64,000 bases of DNA from positions 1,377,326 through 1,441,325 of the forward strand of contig NZ_CP084098.1 of NCBI RefSeq assembly GCF_036345015.1, written 5' to 3'. The notes under the pieces were generated by a model. It searched no databases, was not told where the DNA came from, and worked only from the letters and a program-made list of their open reading frames with translations. Shown here one piece after another: positions 16,601-26,000 of this stretch. Source of the DNA: Cyanobacterium sp. Dongsha4 (GTDB taxonomy: Bacteria; Cyanobacteriota; Cyanobacteriia; Cyanobacteriales; Cyanobacteriaceae). Position 1 is the first letter of the stretch, and each line of letters opens with the position of its first letter. The translations under genes were made by a program, and so were the position numbers.

Positions 16601-19489
16601 CCGTAAATTATCATCTAAATTTAAACCGACAATCAGAGGATCATGATCAGAAGTACGATAGGGGACACTACCATCAAAAATATCCGCATCTCTGCCAAAA
16701 TCTAGGTTATAGTCTAATGCGTCTGCTTCATCAGAGTTAATCTGCCATTCTGTCACCCCTGTAACTTGTTGTGCTAAACGAGGAGAAGCTAAAGCATAAT
16801 CTAATGTGCCTAATTGTCCATCAAAGACGTAAGAGTAAGCAGAATCCCCTATTTTGTCTTGTATTAGGTTAATATAGTTGTTTTCTAGGGTTTTTATGGG
16901 ATCTTCTTGGGCGTAGGCGTTCAAATCACCCAAAATTAATATGTCTTGATCATTACTACCTGTGGGATTAGTTCTTAACCAAGCATTAAGTGCGATCGCA
17001 GTTTCGGTACGGCGGAAATTCCAAAATCCTTGCCCGTCTAATTGGTCAAAGTTTGGATTATTAGGATCATTTAAGCCCGAACTTCCCTTCGATTTAAAAT
17101 GATTAACGGCAACGGTAAAAGTTTCTCCTGTGGCGATTTCCTCAAAAGTAACAGCAAGAGGTACTCGACTGGTGGCTTCTCCTGTAAAAAGAGGTTCACC
17201 ACTTAAGCCCAAATCTCCCAATTGAGCAACAATAGTGTCATCTAAATAAGCAACGGTAGTATTCGGTGCAATTCTGACGGTATCTTGTCGATAAATAGCC
17301 CCAACTGCGATCGCATCTGTACCGAGAAAATCCATACCCGGATCAACATAGGCGTAAATATCCGCCCCAAGACGCTCATTTAAAGCATTTACTAAAGTAG
17401 CAATGGGAGGTTCAGAGTCACTACCAAAATAATTTTCTAACTCTTGTAAACCGATGACATCCGCATCTAATTGAACTAAAGTGGTGAGTAACTTGTCTAA
17501 TTGACGCTCAAATTCCGCATTAGGATTGTCACTAGCAGGAGGATTACCCCCAAAACGGGTTAAATCATCTGCCCCTCTTGGTTCTTGCCCTATAGCTGTA
17601 TCTGTTTGTCCGTCATCAATGGTCGTAAAAAAGTTCAATGGGTTGAAACTAGCTACTTTTAAACGTCCTCCCACATCTTCAGGAGTTTCAGGGCGGGGGT
17701 TAACCTGCTCAAATTCTGGATTTTCTGTGGGCATAATACGGAAGGTTTCGTCACCAGATCCGCCACTGCCACGACTAAAACGCACTACTCCCGTTAAATT
17801 GTTAACCGCATCACCCATACGGAAAGAGTCAGCAGTATCTAAATCACCGTCGGGGAAAATAATCGGATTGGGATTTTGTACTGTTGTGCCGTCATCAATG
17901 GTAATAGTACGACTAGCTACATCCTGTAAATGAGCATCAAAGTTATCAACATCAGGCTCATTAATTTGAGTAAACTGAAAAGCGCGATCGCCCTGAATGG
18001 CTCTAAATTCTCCAAAACGGTCTAAATTGAACATTTCTGAGATGGTTAGAGTATCAGGGAAATTCACTAACATTCCCTCATAAGCCTCTAAATCAGCAAT
18101 ATATCTACCATCGGCATTAATCACCGTGGCAACGGGCAACATTACTTCTGTCGGTGCGATTTCCCCTGTGCCTGTGATTTGAATAGAAAGAGGTTCAAAT
18201 TGAGTTTCACCGAAAAACTCGCTTACTTCTCCAGTAATATAAACTTTATCACCGACATTAACATCGACACCAAAGTTATTATCAAAAACGAAAATTCCTT
18301 CAGAAGTAAAAGGATTATCATCCATATCCGTGTCTTCTTCCTGAACATAAAAACCTCTCAGGAAATCATTACCTTGAAAATCCCCTGTAACAATGGCTTC
18401 GATCGCAAATTGTTGTCCGACAACAGGGCTAACTTCCCCATCTCCTTGAATTTCATGGATTTTGACTAAATTAAAATCGTCATTAACTACCATGCCATTA
18501 GCAGAGTTAACCGAAATAGTTGCATTATTAGTAGCATTAGATAAAGTTACCGTTACAGTCTCATCAGATTCAGCATCGGTATCTCCTATCACAGACAGGG
18601 TAATAATTTTACTGGTTTCGCCGTCAGCAAAAGTGATGGTTTCAGAAGGTAAAACTCCGCCAAAATCTGTACCATCTACATCTCCAGAAACAGTATAGTC
18701 AACGGAAACCTCACCACTGGTATTTCCAGAGCGATTTACGGTAAAAGTATATTCTGTAACCCCTGTATTTCCCTCTGCTTTTTCTGCATCCGTGGCGCTA
18801 ATCTCTAAAGATGAACCGATTAAAGAAGCTAAACGGACATTATCAATACCGATGTCTTCAAAACCTGCCTCAACCCTAATTTGTAACCTTAAATCAAGGG
18901 TATTGCCATTAGTAGTGAAATTTTTTGAGAATGTTTGAGCGGAAGATGTTAAAGCCACACCATCGCCAATACCATCAAAATCGGTATCTTCTAAAAATGT
19001 AGTTTGATTAAAACTAGAGTCATCAGCAGTTTCAAAAGCTAAAAGATTTTGCCATAACCCACCATCGACTCGATACTCAAATTTGACAAAATCATCGAAA
19101 TCTAGGCCGTTATCAGTATCTTGAGTGGCAATATCGACCAATAACACCAAATTCGACAGTCCAGCGATATTTAAGCTCGACCAAGTAAGAATTGCAGGAG
19201 GTGCGATCGTACTTGATGAACCGTCAATGTCAGAAGCTACTAAATAGTTATCATCAAATCCTGTATAAGTATTAAAACCATTGGTAGGATTACCATTGAA
19301 GTCTGCTCCCCCGTCACCGTCACCATCAAAAATGCCTAAATAGTCAAAGTTGGACGTGCCATAGAAAAAAGTTTCCTCATCACCATCATTATCCGTAATG
19401 GTAAATAAGGGCAATTCCCCATTTTCTTGGTAATCAAAACCTTCATGAAGAATTAAATTATTTTGTGAATCATTAACCATAATTTTCAT
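13613..19489 (-). CDS. Giant extracellular ExeM/NucH-type nuclease with two EEP domains and RTX-like repeats
   Basis: A 1958-residue protein predicted to degrade extracellular DNA. Rough order: beta-rich N-terminal domain (1-220); Calx-beta domain (226-336); OB-fold as in ExeM/NucH (343-440); first endonuclease/exonuclease/phosphatase domain (606-950; VIGLQELEN, LGDLNAYAQEDP, TSDHDPL); second EEP domain (955-1353; IILLNEFD, IVGDYNADPFD, TSDHRLV); three cadherin/VCBS-like domains (1363-1660); Gly/Asn/Asp-rich RTX-like repeats (1663-1813); and a triple C-terminal repeat (1816-1958) shared with the 2732-residue neighbour. There is no signal peptide, so type I secretion is inferred. One VCBS copy carries an 8-residue insertion from a small mobile repeat. 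It is transcribed in the same direction as the phosphatase fusion upstream, with its own 540-bp leader. Confidence 0.9.
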   Translation of the reverse strand: MKIMVNDSQNNLILHEGFDYQENGELPLFTITDNDGDEETFFYGTSNFDYLGIFDGDGDGGADFNGNPTNGFNTYTGFDDNYLVASDIDGSSSTIAPPAILTWSSLNIAGLSNLVLLVDIATQDTDNGLDFDDFVKFEYRVDGGLWQNLLAFETADDSSFNQTTFLEDTDFDGIGDGVALTSSAQTFSKNFTTNGNTLDLRLQIRVEAGFEDIGIDNVRLASLIGSSLEISATDAEKAEGNTGVTEYTFTVNRSGNTSGEVSVDYTVSGDVDGTDFGGVLPSETITFADGETSKIITLSVIGDTDAESDETVTVTLSNATNNATISVNSANGMVVNDDFNLVKIHEIQGDGEVSPVVGQQFAIEAIVTGDFQGNDFLRGFYVQEEDTDMDDNPFTSEGIFVFDNNFGVDVNVGDKVYITGEVSEFFGETQFEPLSIQITGTGEIAPTEVMLPVATVINADGRYIADLEAYEGMLVNFPDTLTISEMFNLDRFGEFRAIQGDRAFQFTQINEPDVDNFDAHLQDVASRTITIDDGTTVQNPNPIIFPDGDLDTADSFRMGDAVNNLTGVVRFSRGSGGSGDETFRIMPTENPEFEQVNPRPETPEDVGGRLKVASFNPLNFFTTIDDGQTDTAIGQEPRGADDLTRFGGNPPASDNPNAEFERQLDKLLTTLVQLDADVIGLQELENYFGSDSEPPIATLVNALNERLGADIYAYVDPGMDFLGTDAIAVGAIYRQDTVRIAPNTTVAYLDDTIVAQLGDLGLSGEPLFTGEATSRVPLAVTFEEIATGETFTVAVNHFKSKGSSGLNDPNNPNFDQLDGQGFWNFRRTETAIALNAWLRTNPTGSNDQDILILGDLNAYAQEDPIKTLENNYINLIQDKIGDSAYSYVFDGQLGTLDYALASPRLAQQVTGVTEWQINSDEADALDYNLDFGRDADIFDGSVPYRTSDHDPLIVGLNLDDNLRVATFNASLNRNSVGELIEDLSTPDDAQAQKVAEIIQRANPDIILLNEFDYDANGDAILLFQENYLGVSQNGVNPVEYPYVYFAPSNTGIASGFDLDNNGVIGGAGDAFGFGNYEGQYGMVLLSKYPIMEEGVRTFQEFLWKDMPNNLLTNDPTIDDPNTEVNENLNGYYSPEEIEILRLSSKSHWDVPVNVNGEIVHILAAHPTPPVFDGTEDRNGKRNYDEIKFWSDYVNPNTSDYIYDDQGNTGGLSAGERFVIVGDYNADPFDGDSFPDVNASDEVKANYPQAINQLLNNPIIQGSATDESITPISEGGVDASIRQNGANDSHTGNPAFDTADFGFNFNDPNSDIPPGNLRVDYVLPSYNLEIVNAEVFWKPSDDPLFDLAEFPTSDHRLVYVDLNSNNSVIAEDDTITTQENSPVSIDNLLDNDSDTDGDNLVIKSINSSNTIGLVTLNNDGIVTYNPDGKFESLSQGETATTTFEYTVTDNRGGVDTAIVTVTIEGVNNNPIAVDDELIIDEDTPDAIPKGSASQHALLINDTDIDGDDLTITEVTNGENGTVTNNNYGTVTYTPNADFNGEDSFTYTISDGNGGADTATVNVTVNSVNDNPIAVDDELTTDEDTPDAIALLTNDTDIDGDDLTITEITNGENGTVTNNDDGTVTYTPNADFNGEDSFTYTISDGNGGADTATVNVTVNPVNNENINFDDEDRELNLGDDNYTIAGGNGNNIIITGNGNNVINLGNGNNQVTTGDGDDNITTGSGGDRINPAGGNNIVNTGAGNDVIIGSGQSGVNNQIDGGEGFDTVIYDGAFNEFSITVENGVVTVGTNTDTLSNVEQLQFSDRTIAVDDLITENLLNTSIYRFRTGEGTYIYVENEERQRILQGGFNFTEEGEAFKVALEDGENLEPIYRFRNSNLGGAYLYVGEAERQSIKENYTNFVEEGLAFYTYGADAQKADDIFRFQTQLGGYIFVGEAERQSILDSGFNFTEEGTAFETLA
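14510..15090. repeat. Two near-identical VCBS/cadherin-like coding repeats
   Basis: Two in-frame units of about 280 bp, each encoding a DDELxxDEDTPDA...TVNVTVN domain, are almost identical in DNA (e.g. the GTATAGGTAAAGCTATCTTC segment at about 14574 and 14854). This implies recent duplication or gene conversion. The unit with higher coordinates carries the 24-bp insertion at 15009-15032. Confidence 0.85.
15009..15032. mobile_element. 24-bp small dispersed repeat inserted in a HIP1 site
   Basis: Compared with the sister repeat, which reads GAGTGCGATCGCATCTGG, this copy has exactly 24 extra bases between GCG and ATCGC. The extra bases form two hairpins: TGCT-GCGA-AGCA and, using the flank, GATCCC-TTC-GGGATC. 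The insertion keeps the frame and adds eight residues. It fits the class of very small dispersed repeats described in cyanobacteria (Elhai and colleagues). Confidence 0.85.
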
Positions 19490-19684
19490 TCCAAAAGCTA
19501 ATAATAAATATGAATTTCGTTCATTACACAGTTGATAAAGCTATCAGTATAGCTAGTAATCTTTTATTAACTTTTTTACTTATTACTTACTCTTTAAAAT
19601 CAAATTATTTAGTGCAGTAAACACATACGTATAATCATAATTCGGAGATTTTACCGCAACAAAAAACAGGCTTATTTCATCCTC

Positions 19685-19703
19685 AGTTTAAATTAATTTT
19701 AAG
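19685..19703 (-). promoter_or_regulatory. Weak two-unit Pho-box-like site
   Basis: On the minus strand CTTAAAAT and TTTAAACT are 11 bp apart, resembling two degenerate Pho box units about 200 bp before the nuclease start. A third unit is not seen and the region is very AT-rich, so chance is likely. Confidence 0.22.
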
Positions 19704-19963
19704 GATGAACATAAATTGTAAACCTTGCCAAATAAAAGATACAAAACGATTTTATTCAGTTAAATAGATGCTATATTTTACTTTTTATGAAGATTAAGCC
19801 TTCAGCAATAGTATATAACTTTTTTAAATTTTTTTATATTTTATTTTTATGTTTAAATACTTAATTTATTCTTAAACAAAAGATAATTTATAATTAATAT
19901 TTTTTTGATAAAGGTACTGGAAATTTTTATATATAAAAATAATATATGGTGATTTTTATTCAT

Positions 19964-19987
19964 AAAAAAAGGTGGGCATGACCCACC
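19964..19987 (-). terminator. Terminator of the phosphatase fusion gene
   Basis: On the minus strand GGTGGG-TCATG-CCCACC is followed by seven T residues, 42 bp after the stop codon of the 2732-residue gene. This is a textbook intrinsic terminator. It suggests the nuclease gene downstream is transcribed from its own promoter. Confidence 0.85.
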
Positions 19988-20028
19988 AATATCAAACTAA
20001 AATTTAAGGATGTTTTCTTCTGTCGAGA

Positions 20029-23000
20029 TTATACTAACGCCTCAAAAGCAGTTCCTTCTTCTGTGAAGTTAAAACCACCTTGTAAGATACTTTGACGTTC
20101 TGCATTATCTACAAAGATGTATCCTCCGGGTTGAGTTTGGAAACGGAAAATATCATCAGCTTGTTGGGCATCTGCACCATAGGTATAGAATGCTAAACCT
20201 TCTTCGATAAAGTTCGTGAAGTTTTGTCTGATGCTTTGACGCTCTTCTTCTCCTACATACAGATAAGCTCCTCCAAGGTCATTGTTACGGAAACGGTAAA
20301 TGGGTTCTAAGTTTTCTCCGTCTTCTAATGCGACTTTGAAGGCTTCTCCTTCTTCGGTGAAGTTAAAACCACCTTGTAAGATACGTTGTCTTTCTTCGTT
20401 CTCTACATAGATGTAAGTTCCTTCACCTGTACGGAAACGATAAATAGTGGTATCCAATAAAGGATCAGTAGGATCAGCTATTATTGTGTCTTCACGGAAG
20501 TTAAGATTTTGAATGCGAGTATCTTCTTCGATGGGGGTATCAACTTGATTAAAGGGTTGAGAACCATCTGGGAAAAACTCGGCTAAGTATTCCGCTAAAG
20601 CATCTTGCTCTCCTGCAATAGGTAGATCTGAATTATTAGGTAAGCTATCTGGATTTAAGCTATCAAGTCTGACTACATTTTCAAAGTAGAAAGCAGGATA
20701 ACCGTCACCACCACCAGCTAAGAAATCAAGAATAACCATTTTGTAGGTAGTGCTAGGATCAACTACTAACTCCCCATCAACCACAATTGCTTCTTGAGTA
20801 CCATCTTCACGGTTTAAAACAAGGTTTTGGATTCTTGCACCAGGAGTTTCCACACCAGTAGCATCACCATTTTCATCTCTGGTAAACTCAATGGGGGTAT
20901 TATCAGGATCGAAACTGAAACTAAAGCCACCAATTTGACCAAACTGTCCGGGGGTTGCTCCTTCTGCCCATTGTGCCACAAGATGTTCTGCTAAGTCTTT
21001 GATACCCTGAGCGGAAATATCAGCAACGGAGAGCTTATTATCGAAGCGGAGAGAATTTTCTATATCTAATTGAGAAACATCTCCTTCTTCTTTACCCACC
21101 GCAGGATTAGCTTGGGGAGGCAACTGGATTAACTCGTTTGTACCACCATCGATGAAAGAAACACCGATTTGATCTCTGATACCACCACCGTTTTTCACGG
21201 AAATATCAATTTCTAAGCCATATTGTTCCGCATACCAGAGGTTAGCATCAGCAGTTAAGTTACCGAGGTTGGTTTCTTCTGTGCGGACACTAGAGCGTAA
21301 ACCGTTGAGCCAAACTTCAGTATTACCGAAGATGTTGCCATCTTTGCCGTTAATGAAGTTACCTACTCCGTCCACAATTTCCACTACTTCAGGATCTGCA
21401 ACGGCTTTTACTTGTTCAAAAGTAGTAATATCAGCAGTATAGAGGCGATCGACTCCTGCGATGTCCGTAGCAAAAGCACCACTTTCATCACCAACACTGA
21501 TAATATTTCCTTCTGCGTCAAAATCAACGATTAACTGTCCTACATAACGATAGTTAGCGGCAGTGTTGACTAAGTAAATATCGTTACCGTCAGCATCTTG
21601 GAAAACTTGGGGATAGGGCTGTAATAACTCAGGAGGAGTTTGGGTTTCGTCTTGACGAAGGGTATCATCATTATTTGCCATAACACGGTGAGAACCGCCA
21701 CCCATTAAAATATCCACATGACGTAATTTAGAAGCTAAGGCTTGTTCAATCTCGAACTGTTGTAAATGAGTCATCACAACAATTTTGTTGATACCTTGCT
21801 CGACTAAATCATCTACGAAAGGTTGGACACTTTGAGCGATTAACTCGGCATTAGTTTCAATATCACGGCTATTGGGATTAGTTAACATGGTAATGCCACC
21901 AATATTCGCAATTTGCGGTAAATAAGGCACTACTGCACCGATTACACCAATTTGCTCTCCGTTTACATCCACTACCACGCTTTGAGTTAAACTAGCGGGT
22001 TTAGGGGCTTCTCCTGCTGGTACTACTAAATCTTTGAGGTTAGAACTATCAGTAGAATAGTCAAGATTAGTTGCTAAATAAGGGAAATTCGCACCAGTGA
22101 AACCAGTGTTAGGATCAATACCTGTACCTTGAATATTGGCATTAGGTGCGATCGCATTATAGAAAGCGGAAGTTCCAGCGTCAAATTCATGATTACCAAC
22201 GGCAGCCGCATCCCAACCTAATTCATTTTGAATGAGAATATCGGCGATACCTTGACGACCATAAATGTCTTGACTAGCATTGAAGAAAGGTCCTGCAATG
22301 AATAAATCCCCTGAAGATAGTTTCAAGGTGTTCTCATACTGTGCATCTAAGGCATTTAAGACCGCAGAAAATCCGATCGCATCTTGTAAAGCGGGGATAC
22401 CTGCTTCTTGATCCGAAGCGTGAAGTAGTTGTAAAGTGAAAGGCTCAGGAGTAATTGCATTTATTTCATAGATGCTTGTTGATCCACTAATTTCGTTAGA
22501 TACTACTAATAAAGGAATACCATTAGGACTATCTTCAGCACTGATAAACACTAAACCTTCTGGTCCTAAATCTCCTGCATCTGGGTTAGATGAACCGTCT
22601 TCTAATTGAGCGTCAACGGTAAAGTCACGATTATTCATATATTGAACGAATTGAGCATTAGTAGGATCGCTAATATCATAAACCATCACACCGCCTACTC
22701 TTTCTAAACCGATGAAGGCATAGGGAACACCATTTACCTCGCCGATTGTTACTCCTTCGGGTTCAGGTCCTTTATCGTCAGAACGGTTATCAAAGGAATC
22801 GTTATCATCGTTAGTGGAGTTGAAGTATTCGGGAATGTTTTGTGCCACAATTTGCTCGAAATCATCACCACTATCAAAGACTAAGTTACCGTTGCTATCC
22901 CAGATAGAGAAGGATCTTGCACCATAAGCATAAAGTTCTTCATATTCTCCATCGCCGTCAATATCCCCTAAAGTATTGGTAACGTTTAAGCGACCTAATT

Positions 23001-26000
23001 GCTCATCTTGTTGTAATCTTCCAGCATTGGGGAAGGCAATAGGATCTAACGTTAAATCACCGATTCGGTTTTCTTCGTTGAAAACTTCTCCTTCCTCAAG
23101 GATAACGTTACCCTGATCATCTTCTAAATCCCCATCAGGACGGATTCTTGCGTCTCCCTCGTTAGCAGTAACTAAGTAGGTTTGACCATTCACTTCATAA
23201 GATGCGATCGCATCTGGCTGATACATTCCAAAGATGGGCCAGTTTTCAATATTGATGAAGCCGTCACGGTTACTAGCATCAAGACCATTACCTGCAAGAC
23301 TATGATTTTTGAATCCTAAAGGTACAATACCTGAAACCGTACCAGTAGCAATGTCAACAACTGCTAACGCATTGTTTTCCTGCAATGTAACGTAGGCAGT
23401 CTGAGAATCAGCAGAAATGGCGATATATTCGGGTTCTAAATCTTGAGATACACTAGCGTTTAAACCGAAAATGCGGACACCCTGAGCAATTAAAGCATCT
23501 TTTTGAGCAGTAAAGGCGTTGAAAGTGGCATTGGTAACAGTAGCATTTTCCACTCCCGTACTAATGTCAATGACACTAATAGAACCTTCTGGATCAACGC
23601 TGTAATCGTCATTGGGTTCACCCTCATTAGCCGTTAATACTTTCATTCCGTCTGGGCTAAATGTCACCATGTCAGGTAATGCCCCAACTGTCACCGTATT
23701 AATTGGGTTAACAGGGTTACTGAAATCACTGTCACTGTTAAAGAAAGCAACACTACCATTATCGGTTTTTACATTAGCTTCAAGGGCGATCGCAACTATA
23801 CCATTTTTAACGGCAACACTATTAGCTACACCACCTAAAGCAGAAGCATCGATCGCACCAATTTTAACGGGATTACTAGGATCAGAAAGATCTAAAACAT
23901 CAACGGTTACGGCTTGAGCATTGACTACAAACAAACGGTTGGTGGAAGGATCAAACGCAGGAATTTCCGCCGCACTCTCATCAAACTGGCCAGTGGCATA
24001 AGTTCCCACTAAATTTAGACTAAGGATACCAGAACCCGGAACTTCAACAATAGGACTAGGTATATCAACATCAAACATGAAGATTTGACCACCTTGATCC
24101 CCTTGACGTTCAGCAACAATACCGCCAGACTCACCACTGTGTTGCACAACACCGATAAAAGTTTGTTCACGGAGAGGCACATTATTGATGATTTCTTGAG
24201 CTCCCGTTCCTGCAATTTCCTCCTGAGTGTAGAAACTACCATCTTCTTTTCTGGCAACCAAAGGAGTTACGTTCCAAGTACCAGAAAACTCAGAGCTTGT
24301 GGCACGGGTAAAAGTACCGGGGATAGCCGCAACACCTGCCAATCCACGAGGGTTATCACTACCACCTGCTGAAGCTAGAAAATAGCCCGTATTTGGTTCA
24401 CTTAGTTGCAAATCCTCTGAATCAATAGGCAGGATCATTTTTCTTTCCCCTGCATCGTTACCAGAGTCTTCGTCTAAAATGAGATAGTCACCATCAGAGG
24501 TTTTAACCCACTGAAGACCATCAGGTTGATTTAACCGAGCTTCTCCTGCTTCGATGTGAATAGCATGAGTTAAAGTTCCATCAGGATTGAGATCATCGCT
24601 CTGGTGTCCTAAACCCTTACCATTGGTTTCTAAAGTTAATGCACCATCAACCCCTGCAACAACACGGGTTACATCGGCGGATAAATAATCTGGTAATCCG
24701 TTACCATCAAGATCATTTTCTAAGTCGTTAACAATGTTGCTAAAGTCAATACCGAGAATGGTACTAGCATCGGTTAAGTTAATTACATAGCGAGAGTTAT
24801 TAATATCGGGATCTACCGCAGGATGTTCAACTTTACTGTCACCGTTAAAGAAGGTGTAGCCATCTGGCTGTTCATTTGGTTCACCATTATCACCGTCTTG
24901 CAACCACTTATAGACATCGGTTTCTCCAGCATTTTCGGGAGTATCAAAACCATCCCACTGATAGCTAGTAGCGTAGTAGCGAACGCTGAAGTTATCGGGT
25001 GCATCTCCGTTGGTAGCATAAGCATTAAGCATTTCGGTGTCAGCATCAACTTCGGTAATACCTAAAGCCGCATAGGTTTCAGGGGTAGCCGCCATACCAT
25101 AGAGTTGACCAAATAACAAACCATTACGAGCTAGAAAAGCGTCTCGCTCTGATGCAGTGCCATAGTCAATGACGTTACCAGAAGCATCCATATCTTTTTT
25201 ACCAATGTAGATGCGTAGAGGTGCAGGTTCAACTTCTAAGTTATAACCCGACATAACGAGAACTACATAGTCTTCGTGACCAGAGTTGATGGGTAGAATT
25301 TTCTCATAGCCTGATTGACCCAAAGCAGGTACAGTGTAGGCAGTTTCATTGGCAATGTCCACCACCATAGAAGCCAAGCCCATAGTGCTGTTGATGAAAA
25401 ATTCCTCACCACCATCAAACATAGCACCGATGTTCCACTCTTCAGCCATGAACCACACATCATCTTCAAAGCCGATGCCTTCACCATATTTATAGGCAGG
25501 TTCGTAGTAAGCACCACAGAAGGAGTGGAAGAACCAATCCGCTTGGGTTAATTGTAGAGGTTCGATAAACTCATAAACCGTTCCATCCGCACCAGTCTGG
25601 TTGCCCCATTTAGCACTTAAATCACTCTGATCGGTATTTTTACCATCAACGATTTCACCAAAGACGTTATAAACAACATTGAATAGATTTCCAGAACCCT
25701 CAAACATTTCACTAGCGGCACTGTCATTGTTAAGGAAATTGGCGAAACCTTCACGGTTATAATCAATGGTGTGGATATGAGAACCCGTAAAAGTTGCTCC
25801 ATTACTCATTACCCAAGGATAAGTCTCATTGGAGAGAGTACCATAGGATTCGGATTGATAAACCACTCTTACAGTATCTTCATCCAACAACCAAGCGGCT
25901 TGACCATCGGGATAACCCGTTAAAACACGACCAGTGTTAGGATCAATTTCACCTATTGTTGCTAAGGCTTTAAAAGTTCCGTAAGGAAAATCAGTGTCTC

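Larger units (their letters stand above)
19490..20028. other. AT-rich leader of the nuclease gene
   Basis: These 539 bases lie between the two giant minus-strand genes. They contain the terminator of the upstream phosphatase fusion (19964-19987), a long AT-rich stretch, and a weak two-unit Pho-box-like match at 19685-19703. No open frame is convincing. Confidence 0.6.

Noticed and set aside
17526-17933. A 135-codon plus-strand open frame inside the giant nuclease gene
   Set aside because: It is a shadow of the long minus-strand coding frame, with low-complexity Ser/Val/Pro content and no family resemblance. The same holds for the other short frames inside topA, the giant genes, ileS and secA.
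19555-19600. TTAAC/TTATTAC repeats as a Pho box for the nuclease gene
   Set aside because: The units are in the reverse orientation relative to the gene and do not match the consensus at the key positions. The region is simply T-rich.
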